Notes: generated from the sequence alone by a model not told the origin. A DNA stretch of 64,000 bases from Marinifilum fragile JCM 15579 (GCF_001310955.1 NZ_BAZX01000020.1:17630-81629), one strand, 5' to 3'. Counted from the stretch's first letter, positions 18,461 to 26,016 are shown. A program made the numbers and translations.

Positions 18461-19306
18461 ATGATGGAGATACAGGAGTTGCAAAATGCGAATCGCGATC
18501 ATTTGTCCTTTCAAATGATAGAAATCGAACACAAACCAGTGTACGATTTTTCCAGTATTCACAGGCACGATTATTTTGAGATCATCTTGTTTGAGAATGG
18601 TGGGAGAGGATCGCAGTTGATCGATTTTAAAGAATATCCCATTAGCGAAAAATCCTTGTATGTGGTACTGCCAAAGCAAGTGCATTTGATGAATCGCAAG
18701 AAGGAAGAGAATGGCATCATCATTCAGTTTACCAAAGAGTTTTTGCAAGCCAGTTTATTGCCCGTTCAAAGCGATTTTATAAAAATACTTCGAAAGAATC
18801 CTTATACTCAGCTCAATTTGGAGAACTTCGAATTGCTTTATAATGGCTTCATACAATTAAAGGAGCTGTACTTTTCTGAAGGGGAATACAAGATGCATCA
18901 AATCAGACATCTGTTTGCGTTCGTGTTTTTTCAGATTTTGGACATTTTCCCACAAAAGGTTGAAAGTTCGAAACATGATGCTTTGGTAGATCGCTTTATC
19001 GATTTGGCAGAGAGCAATTTTAAGCAAATGCGTTTGGTAGCCGATTATGCCAAAATGCTAAATGTATCAATGAGCAAGCTGAATAGCGAGTTGAAAGCAA
19101 AAACAGGAAAAACTCCTCTGCAAATCATACATGAGCTGCTGGTATTGGAAATTAAAAGTATGCTATTGGCCGAAGATTTAACTCATAAGGAAATCAGTTA
19201 CCAGTTGAATTTCGATAACCAGAGTTCCTACAGTCGATTTGTTCAGAAACACCTGGCTTGTAAGCCTTCCGATTTAAAGGAGCAATTGCTAAACATTCAT
19301 CCATAA
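18461..19306 (+). CDS. AraC-family transcriptional regulator
   Basis: 281 residues. The N-terminal cupin-like ligand domain has HRHDYFEIILFENGGRGSQLIDF and the LYVVLPKQVHLM segment. The C-terminal double helix-turn-helix is at about 180-278 (LVADYAKMLNVSMSKLNSELKAKTGKTPLQIIHE, then ISYQLNFDNQSSYSRFVQKHLACKPSDLK). The effector is unknown. It is 109 bases upstream of a co-oriented LysE-type exporter gene, which is its most likely target. Starts at 18461 and 18464 are equally plausible. Confidence 0.9.
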   Translation: MMEIQELQNANRDHLSFQMIEIEHKPVYDFSSIHRHDYFEIILFENGGRGSQLIDFKEYPISEKSLYVVLPKQVHLMNRKKEENGIIIQFTKEFLQASLLPVQSDFIKILRKNPYTQLNLENFELLYNGFIQLKELYFSEGEYKMHQIRHLFAFVFFQILDIFPQKVESSKHDALVDRFIDLAESNFKQMRLVADYAKMLNVSMSKLNSELKAKTGKTPLQIIHELLVLEIKSMLLAEDLTHKEISYQLNFDNQSSYSRFVQKHLACKPSDLKEQLLNIHP

Positions 19307-19415
19307 GTAATGAGCCAAATGCAAATGGCACAATTTGATGTGGAAATTGCTAAGGGCCATTTGATCTAATACTACTTAATTTGCTGGTAAGTACTAACGA
19401 AAGAATTGTGTAGAT

Positions 19416-20045
19416 ATGGAATTAGAGATGATACTTTCTTTTTTAACGGCATCAGTGGTTTTATCAATCATGCCAGGTCCCGATAATATTTTTGTATTGA
19501 CCGAAAGTGTAAGCAGTGGACAGCGCACAGGCCTGGCCATCTCCTTGGGATTATCGCTTGGAGTTTTGGTGCATACCTCGGCAGCCGCTTTGGGTTTGTC
19601 TATTATCATACAGCAATCGGCCCTGGTTTTTTCGATAATTAAATATATGGGAGCTGCCTATTTGTTCTATTTGGCCATTTCTGCTTTAAGAAGTAAAGGC
19701 GAGGGAATTCAGGATGAATCGATAAAGCAAGAAGTGCCAATGGGTGCATTCAAGCTGGTTCGAAAAGGTTTCTTGATGAATGTGCTAAACCCCAAGGTTT
19801 CCTTGTTTTTCATTGCATTTTTGCCTCAGTTTATTAGCAAATCGGGCATTGCCATTAGTGTTCAAATGATTGTTTTGGGAATCATTTTCATGATACAGGC
19901 CTTGATTGTTTTTAGCCTGATCGCCATTCTTTCAGGGCGTTTGAATCGCTACCTGAACAGTCAGAAATTTTGGAAGATTACCCAATGGAGCAAGTTTGGT
20001 GTTTTGTCGGTTTTGGCCAGTTTGCTTTTGCTGTCGGAGAAATAA
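19416..20045 (+). CDS. LysE/RhtB family amino-acid exporter
   Basis: A 209-residue inner-membrane protein with about six hydrophobic segments. The N-terminal LTASVVLSIMPGPDNIFVLTESVSSGQRTGLAISLG is the family signature (PGPD). LNPKVSLFFIAFLPQF in the middle is the second conserved region. The family exports amino acids or homoserine lactones; the specific substrate is not visible. It lies downstream of an AraC-type regulator in the same direction, which suggests regulated efflux. Confidence 0.9.
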   Translation: MELEMILSFLTASVVLSIMPGPDNIFVLTESVSSGQRTGLAISLGLSLGVLVHTSAAALGLSIIIQQSALVFSIIKYMGAAYLFYLAISALRSKGEGIQDESIKQEVPMGAFKLVRKGFLMNVLNPKVSLFFIAFLPQFISKSGIAISVQMIVLGIIFMIQALIVFSLIAILSGRLNRYLNSQKFWKITQWSKFGVLSVLASLLLLSEK

Positions 20046-20050
20046 TTGTA

Positions 20051-20081
20051 CTGAGAACATCACCTCAAGTGATGCCCTCAG
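20051..20081. repeat. 31-base dispersed palindromic element, copy 1
   Basis: Outer arms CTGAG and CTCAG enclose an inner stem CATCAC/GTGATG with a 5-base loop. A second copy of the same length, with 26 of 31 bases identical, is at 25909-25939. Both are intergenic. Confidence 0.6.
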
Positions 20082-20096
20082 ATTAATTAATTGGTT

Positions 20097-20252
20097 CTAA
20101 TGGCAGCAATTGCCCTCAGTTTTTTTAGTATCCTCTTTCACCTCTTCAATTTTAATGTCGCAACAGCCTGATGTTGCTTTCTTGTTGTCTTTGACCTCTT
20201 CAATCTGAACGGTACAACAACTTGATTTCTTCTTTTTTCCAAATAATCCCAT
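20097..20252 (-). CDS. Cysteine-pair microprotein, 51 aa, with an internal repeat
   Basis: An ATG-to-TAG frame of 51 residues. It starts MGLFGKKKK and then carries three vicinal cysteine pairs, at residues 12-13, 30-31 and 49-50. The first two pairs head a repeated unit, CC-x(1)-(V/I)-x-IEEVK. There is no membrane segment. CC pairs in this arrangement suit binding of soft metal ions or metalloids; that role is inferred. It lies 75 bases after the DUF318 permease gene in the same direction and so probably shares its transcript. I do not recognise a named family. Its repeat structure and context make it likely to be a real gene. Confidence 0.7.
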   Translation of the reverse strand: MGLFGKKKKSSCCTVQIEEVKDNKKATSGCCDIKIEEVKEDTKKTEGNCCH

Positions 20253-20327
20253 AATCTTAAATTTTAAACATTACTAAGCAATCAGCTTTCAGCGGTCAGC
20301 TAACAGCCAATGGCGAATCGCTTTTTC

Positions 20328-21308
20328 TTACATGATAATATTGAATGCATAACCTGTGATGACTGCTACCAAAAAGATCACTCCAATAAAGGTGATCAGT
20401 AACTTCCTCTGGAAAATCTTTGCCAGCATGGTCATTTCAGGAATCGCCATGCCTGCTCCTCCAATGATGAGAGCGATTGAAGTTCCCATGCCCACACCTT
20501 TTGAGATGAGAGACATGGCAATGGGAATGGCGGTTTCGGCGCGGATATACAAAGGAATTCCCACTACCGATGCAATGGGCACGGCGAAAATATTTCCCTC
20601 ACCCGCATACTGAGCTATGGTTTCCCCCTTGGGAAGGTATCCGTAAATGCCAGCCCCTATGGCAACCCCAACAAAGAGGTAGGGCAGAATGGGGCGCAAA
20701 GAATCCCAACCTGCTTTTAGCGAAATGGAAACCTTCTCTCCCAGTGGCAGGGATTTTCTGGTGTCTATGCCATTGTTAATGCTATGTCCTCCGCCACTAA
20801 GCTTTACGGCTTTCACATGTTTGGCAAAGCCAAATTTCTGGAGCAGGTATCCAAAGGCAACTGCCAGGGCAAAGGAGAAGGCGAAGTAAATGGCCGCGTT
20901 TTTCACCCCTACCGTAGCGGCTAACATGGCCACGATAATTGGATTTAGCAGGGGAGATGAAATTAAGAATGACATCACCGAACCAAAGGGAAGCTTGGCA
21001 TTTAAAAATCCTACGGTCATAGGAATTGTGGAACAAGCACAAAATGGTGTTACCGCTCCAAAAGTGGCTGCAGCAATGTTCCCAAGTATTCCTTTGCCTT
21101 CGAATAACTTCTTCAGTTTGTTCTGATTCACATGCATCATGATAAATTCGATGATGGCCGTGATGGCAATAAACAGAACAAACAGTTCCAGGGTAATGAA
21201 AACGAAGTTTCCAAGTGATTTTGTTAATGCCTCATAAAAAGGTGTGGGAACTACCCCCAGCGTGTGGTAAAATAAATTTTTGAATGCTAGTATTATATTT
21301 TCTTGCAT
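20328..21308 (-). CDS. DUF318/YraQ (ArsP-like) permease
   Basis: 326 residues with eight or more membrane helices arranged as two similar halves. The key motif VTPFCACSTIPM is at residues 87-97, with Cys90 and Cys92, followed by SFLISSPLLNPIIV. The second half has VGIPLYIRAETAIPIA. ArsP members of this superfamily export trivalent organoarsenicals and others have unknown substrates, so thiophilic metalloid export is a reasoned inference. It is flanked by cysteine-pair microprotein genes and lies downstream of a SigZ-type sigma gene, in place of the more usual ArsR regulator. Confidence 0.88.
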   Translation of the reverse strand: MQENIILAFKNLFYHTLGVVPTPFYEALTKSLGNFVFITLELFVLFIAITAIIEFIMMHVNQNKLKKLFEGKGILGNIAAATFGAVTPFCACSTIPMTVGFLNAKLPFGSVMSFLISSPLLNPIIVAMLAATVGVKNAAIYFAFSFALAVAFGYLLQKFGFAKHVKAVKLSGGGHSINNGIDTRKSLPLGEKVSISLKAGWDSLRPILPYLFVGVAIGAGIYGYLPKGETIAQYAGEGNIFAVPIASVVGIPLYIRAETAIPIAMSLISKGVGMGTSIALIIGGAGMAIPEMTMLAKIFQRKLLITFIGVIFLVAVITGYAFNIIM

Positions 21309-21370
21309 GATTTCTACTTGTTGATTGTTAATGATGAATTGATTTGACGATTAGATTCAGGTCTCATTCA

Positions 21371-21457
21371 TTAACCGGGACAACAAGAAGTTTTTCCGCT
21401 TCTGCCGTAAACCTGTTTTAGCCAGGCTATGGATTTGTTCTTTTCTTTCATTATCAT
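21371..21457 (-). CDS. Cysteine-pair microprotein, 26-28 aa
   Basis: A very short frame: KEKNKSIAWLKQVYGRSGK followed by TSCCPG and stop. Starts at 21457 (28 residues) or 21451 (26 residues) are possible. The terminal SCCPG carries a vicinal cysteine pair, as do the MerT-like protein and the 51-residue microprotein of the same island. A promoter-like motif (21486-21511) identical in layout to the one before the MerT-like gene lies 29 bases upstream, which is the main reason to believe it. It precedes the permease gene by 62 bases. The function is unknown; a metal-binding or sensing peptide is possible. Confidence 0.55.
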   Translation of the reverse strand: MIMKEKNKSIAWLKQVYGRSGKTSCCPG

Positions 21458-21485
21458 CCTAAACTGATATTGTTTTCACAATAGA

Positions 21486-21511
21486 GTCGCAGAAGGATGG
21501 TAAAAGATGCA
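21486..21511 (-). promoter_or_regulatory. Putative SigZ/ECF promoter, copy 1
   Basis: On the minus strand TGCATC followed by TTTT (21511 downward), then CGAC at 21489-21486, with exactly 16 bases between TGCATC and CGAC. The same layout and spacing occur at 23100-23125 upstream of the MerT-like gene. TGCATCTTTT resembles a -35 element and CGAC(T/A)C a -10 element of an ECF-type promoter. Confidence 0.6.
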
Positions 21512-21539
21512 GGAGGGGGGTGATTTTCGAACAAAGTTC

Positions 21540-21665
21540 TCAACTTCCCCTTCTTCTTAAAGTTTTTCTGCGTCTAATCAGCTTGACCTTCCAATGCCGG
21601 CAAAGCCCGCTCGAATTGAGCAGTTTATTGTAGATCACCTCACGATCTCTTTTAATCTCTAACAT
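21540..21665 (-). CDS. Small basic protein, 41 aa, uncertain
   Basis: An ATG-to-TGA frame of 41 residues beginning MLEIKRDREVIYNKLL. A single cysteine lies in SGLCRHWKVK, followed by a strongly basic tail (LIRRRKTLRRRG). It lies between the SigZ gene and the shared promoter motif. The amino-acid pattern (amphipathic start, compact basic tail) looks more protein-like than chance, but I recognise no family and no other evidence supports it. Confidence 0.35.
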   Translation of the reverse strand: MLEIKRDREVIYNKLLNSSGLCRHWKVKLIRRRKTLRRRGS

Positions 21666-21743
21666 TTTCACTTTAAGTACTGAAAGTATTCCAAGTACTT
21701 TAGGCACTTATAGTATTTGCCCACTAAAAATGATATAGAGTCT

Positions 21744-22316
21744 TTATCGCTTTCGCTGATTTCTCTTTTCAAGAAGAGGGGTGCAATGGTCCTTAATCTC
21801 ACAGGAGATGATGTTGCCCTGTGCATCGAGTTCCACATCGCAGCATTCAAAAAATAAATCGCGAAGCTTTTTGCGAGCGCGCTGTACCCTCGATTTGGCC
21901 CCGGGGAGAGAGATGTCCAGCTTTTGGGCAATCTCTTTTTGAGGGATGCCATCAATATCGCTCCACTTCAGGGGAAGCGCATACTCTTCGGGCAGCAGGC
22001 TAATCATGTCGGACACATCATCGGAAAGGATTTGTTGAAAATCGGCCGAGTTCAGGTGGTTCAGGTTAATGTAGTCCTCTTCGCGAAAGTCTTTGTTTTG
22101 CAGGCGGAAATAATCGGCAATGGTATTGCGAGTTACCTGAAACAGCCAGCTTTTTAAATTTTTAATCTCCTTCTCGCTGATGCACGACTCCATGGTTTTC
22201 AGGAAAACTTCCTGAAGCAGGTCGTCGGCACTTGATGTGTCTTTAATCTGTTGGCGAATAAAAGCCAGCAGGTGGGTGCTGTATCGTTGGTATATGTTGT
22301 GAATATCGCAATTCAT
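21744..22316 (-). CDS. sigZ: SigZ-type RNA polymerase sigma factor
   Basis: 190 residues from the ATG at 22316 (MNCDIHNIYQRY); further in-frame codons upstream do not resemble the family. Region 2 contains DDLLQEVFLKTMESC and LKSWLFQVTRNTIADYFR. Region 4 contains LPEEYALPLKWSDIDGIPQKEIAQKLDISLPGAKSRVQRARKKLRDLF. After region 4 comes a short cysteine-bearing tail (ECCDVELDAQGNIISCEIKDHC), the hallmark of the SigZ group. Such a tail could sense metal or redox state directly, since no anti-sigma gene is present; this is inference. It sits in the middle of the island it probably controls. Confidence 0.88.
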   Translation of the reverse strand: MNCDIHNIYQRYSTHLLAFIRQQIKDTSSADDLLQEVFLKTMESCISEKEIKNLKSWLFQVTRNTIADYFRLQNKDFREEDYINLNHLNSADFQQILSDDVSDMISLLPEEYALPLKWSDIDGIPQKEIAQKLDISLPGAKSRVQRARKKLRDLFFECCDVELDAQGNIISCEIKDHCTPLLEKRNQRKR

Positions 22317-22642
22317 ATTGGTACTTTTTTGGTGAAGGATAAAATAAGCAAAAGGGATTGCATTATCAAGAAGCATGAAAACCTTCATTCTCGGATTGAA
22401 GCTAGTCTTTATGAACAAGTATTTTGGAGTTTCATAGAAATGCTGAATTAGGCGAGGAACAGCTTGATTTCCGAAATCTCCCTTTTCAGGGGAGATGCCG
22501 ACAGGCAGAGGGGTGTTTTTAGATTAGATTTTAATGATTTCACCCTTTTGCCAGCCGTCTCAATAATTGTATCTAAAGTAGATCATTCAAGAGAATGAAG
22601 GTTCCGTTTTATAATGATTTATTGCTGCCCTGCCTTGCTTAA
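22317..22642. other. Gap between MerT-like gene and sigZ, with a dispersed hairpin
   Basis: Holds a hairpin ATCTCC...GGAGAT (22476-22495) embedded in a GC-rich stretch to about 22520 (GATGCCGACAGGCAGAGGGG), which looks like a dispersed intergenic repeat of Bacteroidota. It also holds a smaller minus-strand hairpin TCATTC-TCTT-GAATGA near 22590. No coding potential is evident, and I cannot identify a sigZ promoter here. Confidence 0.4.
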
Positions 22643-23065
22643 TCAATGATTTTGTGAACATTCGCCATTGCAACTACTGCTTTCAGGACTAGCCTGGCTG
22701 GGGCAGCATGACTTTGTGGCATTTGAATTTGTAAGGCTCAGCCCCAAAAGGACGATGATAAAAAAGCTTACCACCCAAAGAAAAAGTTTAGACCTTCCAT
22801 TGCCCTTTGTTTTACCAGCAGACTCGGTGCTGCAACAATTACCGCTCTTTTTAAAGTAAAGACGGTAGAAACCAATGCCCAGGGATATCAGGGCAACTGA
22901 GATAAGGTAGGGCTGCAGGGTATGTAAATAATTCAGCTGACTGGCCCCAATTCCTACCGAGGCCAAAATGCCCGCAATAACAGGAGCTCCACAGCAGGTA
23001 ATACTTCCCAGGGCGGCAAGAATGGCTGCACCTGCTCCTGCAAAAGATGATCGATCACTTTTCAT
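22643..23065 (-). CDS. MerT-like membrane protein with extra cysteine pairs
   Basis: 140 residues with three hydrophobic helices (about 10-40, 50-68 and 93-110). The first helix holds GSITCCGAPVIAGILASVGIG, the vicinal pair Cys24-Cys25 that takes up Hg(II) in MerT. Additional pairs are at 77-78 and 119-120, and single cysteines at 131 and 135 form a cysteine-rich tail. No merA, merP or merR is visible. The island also contains an ArsP-like permease and a SigZ sigma factor, so handling of a thiophilic metal or metalloid is likely, though mercury is not proven. A putative ECF promoter lies 35 bases upstream. Confidence 0.8.
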   Translation of the reverse strand: MKSDRSSFAGAGAAILAALGSITCCGAPVIAGILASVGIGASQLNYLHTLQPYLISVALISLGIGFYRLYFKKSGNCCSTESAGKTKGNGRSKLFLWVVSFFIIVLLGLSLTNSNATKSCCPSQASPESSSCNGECSQNH

Positions 23066-23099
23066 ATTCCATATATTTTAATTCGTAACATGTATAGGT

Positions 23100-23125
23100 G
23101 TCGGGAAGGAAGGGGAAAAGATGCA
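23100..23125 (-). promoter_or_regulatory. Putative SigZ/ECF promoter, copy 2
   Basis: On the minus strand TGCATC followed by TTTT (from 23125), 16 bases, then CGAC (23103-23100), 35 bases before the MerT-like start codon. See the matching element at 21486-21511. Confidence 0.6.
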
Positions 23126-23341
23126 GGAATTTTGAAAAAAGTGAAGTGGATAACAAAATTACTGATGAAGTAAAGTTTTTAATGGCCTGTTGGAAGAAAT
23201 ATCAGGAATCTTAATTCCGCAAACGATATAAGTGTTATCCCTTTAAAAATGGGGCTTCTAAGAGGAGATGTATTGGTAGGAATTCTGTATCTTTAACAAT
23301 TGAAAAGCACACCTATTCATTAATTACAAGAAGTCTGGCGA

Positions 23342-24805
23342 ATGATAAATGAAGTTGTAAAAATACACGATAAGTTTTCTGTAGAGATCAAAATGGGCTA
23401 CGAACCCAGCAAGGAAAGAAAGGTAAACGAGTTTTCGATTAAAACCTGGCTGTTCGTTCCAAGCAGTTTGGATATCAATCCATCCACCTACAAGAAGGAA
23501 GACTTTTACAACGATTTTAATTCCAACATCCGTTTGATTACCCCGCCTTACCTGCTAAGGGAAATTGCCTTGGGCAATCAATCGGTGTTCAAGTATTTGG
23601 AGGACTCCTTTCAGAAGGTGGCCAATTATCCCTCTTCCAGGAATGAAGCAAACTATGAGTATCACATTCGCATGTTTCATACCATTCTTCGTTCAGCGCT
23701 TCGCCGCGAAATTCAGCATATCTTTAGAAATGAACAGGAAGAAGATCGCCAATATCTCATAAAGGATTACCTGAGTAATGTTCGAAAAATTGGGGAGCGA
23801 TACCGTGAACTGCGAAGAATTGTTAATGTTCCTACGGTTCGGAAGGAGATGTTCGATTACTTTCTGTTTGGGGATGAGTTCATGAGCAATCAATTCGATG
23901 AACATTCCTACTATTTGCACCGAGGATTGCGCAAAGTGAATGATCCGGAGATTGAAAAACGCAAGCAGGAAATTCTAAACCTGGTGCGCGATGAGGTAGC
24001 CTACAAGAAAAGCAAAAACTACCTGGTGATAGAGGAGAAGCCTACCGACAAAAACCGATGGTTTGTGCATCGCAGGGGAGCCTTTAAGAAGTATTTCGAA
24101 GGACAGCTATTGCTTTCGGTCCGCAAGAAAAAGGAAGGGGTATTCATGATTCAGTTTCTGTATAGCATAGCTGCAGGATTGGCCATGATTATTGGTGCTG
24201 CTCTTACCTTTGTGTTTCAGCAGAGCCTGGGGAATTTTACCATTCCTTTGTTTGTTGCCCTGGTAATTATCTACATGCTAAAGGATCGGATCAAAGACCT
24301 TAGCCGTCATTATTTGGTAGGAAAGATCAACAAACGATTTTTCGATCACAAAAGTATCATCCGCGTAAAGGGAGATGAGAAAATAGGTTGGTGTAAGGAG
24401 AGTTTCGACTTTGTTCGTGAGGATACGGTTCCGCTTCGTGTGATGAAACACCGGAACCGATCGAGAATTGTGGATGTAGAAAGCCGTGGAGTGGGAGAGA
24501 AAATCATTTTCTACAGAAAGCTGCTTCGCTTGGATCAAAAGGCTTTGGACAATTCCTATGGCAACTACAACATTACAGGGGTTGTGGATATCATTCGTTT
24601 TAATGTATCGCGATTTATTCAGAAAATGGACAATCCTGAAATTCCTCTTTACTACCTAAAGGATGATCAGTTCGAAAAGACAGCGGGCGAAAAGGTCTAT
24701 TTTATGAACATGGTGATTCGTTTCAAAATGGACGATCAGACCAGCTATCGTCGCTATCGAATCATTTTTAACCGACGAGGCATTAAGAAGGTAGAGAAGG
24801 TATAA
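23342..24805 (+). CDS. Conserved hypothetical protein with two membrane helices
   Basis: 487 residues. A soluble N-terminal region of ~260 residues is rich in charged helices (RSALRREIQHIFRNEQEEDRQYLIKDYLSNVRKIGERYRELRRI). Two adjacent membrane helices lie at about 268-312 (FLYSIAAGLAMIIGAALTFVF, then TIPLFVALVIIYMLK). A soluble, basic, beta-rich C-terminal region completes it. There is no signal peptide, so both soluble parts probably face the cytoplasm. I do not recognise the family. The gene stands alone; base composition is like its neighbours. Confidence 0.75.
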   Translation: MINEVVKIHDKFSVEIKMGYEPSKERKVNEFSIKTWLFVPSSLDINPSTYKKEDFYNDFNSNIRLITPPYLLREIALGNQSVFKYLEDSFQKVANYPSSRNEANYEYHIRMFHTILRSALRREIQHIFRNEQEEDRQYLIKDYLSNVRKIGERYRELRRIVNVPTVRKEMFDYFLFGDEFMSNQFDEHSYYLHRGLRKVNDPEIEKRKQEILNLVRDEVAYKKSKNYLVIEEKPTDKNRWFVHRRGAFKKYFEGQLLLSVRKKKEGVFMIQFLYSIAAGLAMIIGAALTFVFQQSLGNFTIPLFVALVIIYMLKDRIKDLSRHYLVGKINKRFFDHKSIIRVKGDEKIGWCKESFDFVREDTVPLRVMKHRNRSRIVDVESRGVGEKIIFYRKLLRLDQKALDNSYGNYNITGVVDIIRFNVSRFIQKMDNPEIPLYYLKDDQFEKTAGEKVYFMNMVIRFKMDDQTSYRRYRIIFNRRGIKKVEKV

Positions 24806-24929
24806 GTTTAATTCCATTTTACAAAATGAGAATTAATGTCCAAAATTTATGACAAATATCAGCTTTTGTAACTTTAAGAATTATTAAATTGATACTGATA
24901 TTATTAGTATTAATCTAAAACTAAATTTC

Positions 24930-25397
24930 ATGCAAAAAAATGTATTCGATTTGGTTTTAACTGCTGAGGAGCAAACTCAAATTGATGATGCTCTTAAAGT
25001 ACTAAATGATGTATTGCTGCCTAAACTGCAAATCTTATCTGATGGTAAGAAAGATTTGCTAAACATGGGCGACAAATCGATAGGTTTTGTAGACAAGGCA
25101 CATGAGGTGGCTCGTCAGGAAACCGACCTTTTAGGAGGATTCATCGATTTGCAGGCATTCGATCATGATGTAGCGGCAATTGATAGTCTTAGGGCTATTA
25201 ATTTTAAATTGTCGCAATTGCATTCAGCAGTTGAAGATTCATTCGCAGTGGCAGGGAGCGAAGCTTACAATGCATCTTTAATGGTGTATAGTTTGATGAA
25301 AAATGCTGCCAAAATGGGATACCCAGGTGCAAAGGATAAGGTTGACGAAATGTCGGCTCGTTTCCCTGGACGTACCAAAAAGAAAACAGACGAGTAA
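24930..25397 (+). CDS. Conserved hypothetical helical protein
   Basis: 155 residues, almost entirely alpha-helical by composition and free of membrane segments or cysteines. It begins MQKNVFDLVLTAEEQTQIDDALKVLNDVLLPKL and ends in a basic/acidic tail RTKKKTDE. The central region (VAAIDSLRAINFKLSQLHSAVEDSFAVAGSEAYNASLMVYSLMK) looks like a helical bundle. I do not recognise a named family or activity. It is a single gene, followed by the repeat array region. Confidence 0.7.
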   Translation: MQKNVFDLVLTAEEQTQIDDALKVLNDVLLPKLQILSDGKKDLLNMGDKSIGFVDKAHEVARQETDLLGGFIDLQAFDHDVAAIDSLRAINFKLSQLHSAVEDSFAVAGSEAYNASLMVYSLMKNAAKMGYPGAKDKVDEMSARFPGRTKKKTDE

Positions 25398-25569
25398 ACC
25401 CGCCTGTTTTATTAGCTAGTGGAAAAGGGTACTGCGTTGCGGTATCCTTTTCTCGTTTACAATATCTGCAAAAGCATTAGCATTGCCAAAGAATTGAACT
25501 TTTCTTCCACCAATAGGGAAGTGCCAGGTGTAAAAGGATGGTTTGGAAGGAAAAAGGAAAAAATTGCAA

Positions 25570-25865
25570 GCGATACATCGTTTTTGATATAGAAGTATGG
25601 CAATTTGCCATTGCCAGGCTCGAACTTTCTGTTGCAGATAGAAAGTTTGATGTGGATGACAGAAAAGTTCCTGTCGTAAATAGAAAAGTTGATGTGTTGG
25701 CATAGAAAAATTGCTGTTGTGAATGGCAAATTTCCTGTCGGCGATAGCAATTTTGCTGTCGCGGATATCAATTTTACTGTCCGGCACAGCAATGTTTCCA
25801 TCATATACATCTCGGTGCATGTTGCGGATAGAAACATTGGGGTTGCCGATAGCAATTTTGAGCTG
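25570..25865. repeat. Degenerate tandem array, period 20-22 bp
   Basis: About eleven units can be aligned from 25626 to 25860. A rough consensus is TTTTGCTGTCGCGGATAGC followed by AA, with clear units at 25626, 25646, 25668, 25689, 25711, 25731, 25751, 25772, ~25818 and 25836. Weaker units extend to 25570. Unit lengths are mostly 20-22 bases. Because the period is close to 21, all frames show heptapeptide-like pseudo-repeats, but no start, no consistent frame and no codon bias support a protein. No spacers of constant length are present, so it is not CRISPR. Confidence 0.6.
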
Positions 25866-25908
25866 TATCTGCTTTCTTTTTGTATTCTTTTGCCCTTGGT
25901 AGCCTACA

Positions 25909-25939
25909 CTGAGAGCATCACTTGGAGTGATACCCTCAG
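25909..25939. repeat. 31-base dispersed palindromic element, copy 2
   Basis: Same layout as 20051-20081: arms CTGAG/CTCAG, inner CATCAC...GTGAT. Five of 31 positions differ. A shortened relative (CTCTCACTGGAGTGAGG) follows at about 25955-25971. Confidence 0.6.
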
Positions 25940-26016
25940 CCATATGGATTTGATGCTCTCACTGGAGTGAGGGGTTCAATAAGAAAGTATCATACTTTCA
26001 GTATTAGTATATATCG

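Noticed and set aside
20797..21042. Frames overlapping the DUF318 permease on either strand
   Set aside because: They are shadows of the permease coding sequence, which has clear family motifs.
22643..23065. A complete mercury resistance (mer) operon
   Set aside because: Only a MerT-like membrane protein is present; no merA, merP or merR can be found in the window.
25416..25943. Protein-coding gene with heptapeptide repeats on the minus strand
   Set aside because: All frames show similar heptad-like patterns because the DNA period is near 21; unit lengths drift between 20 and 22, breaking any one frame's logic, and no family is recognised.
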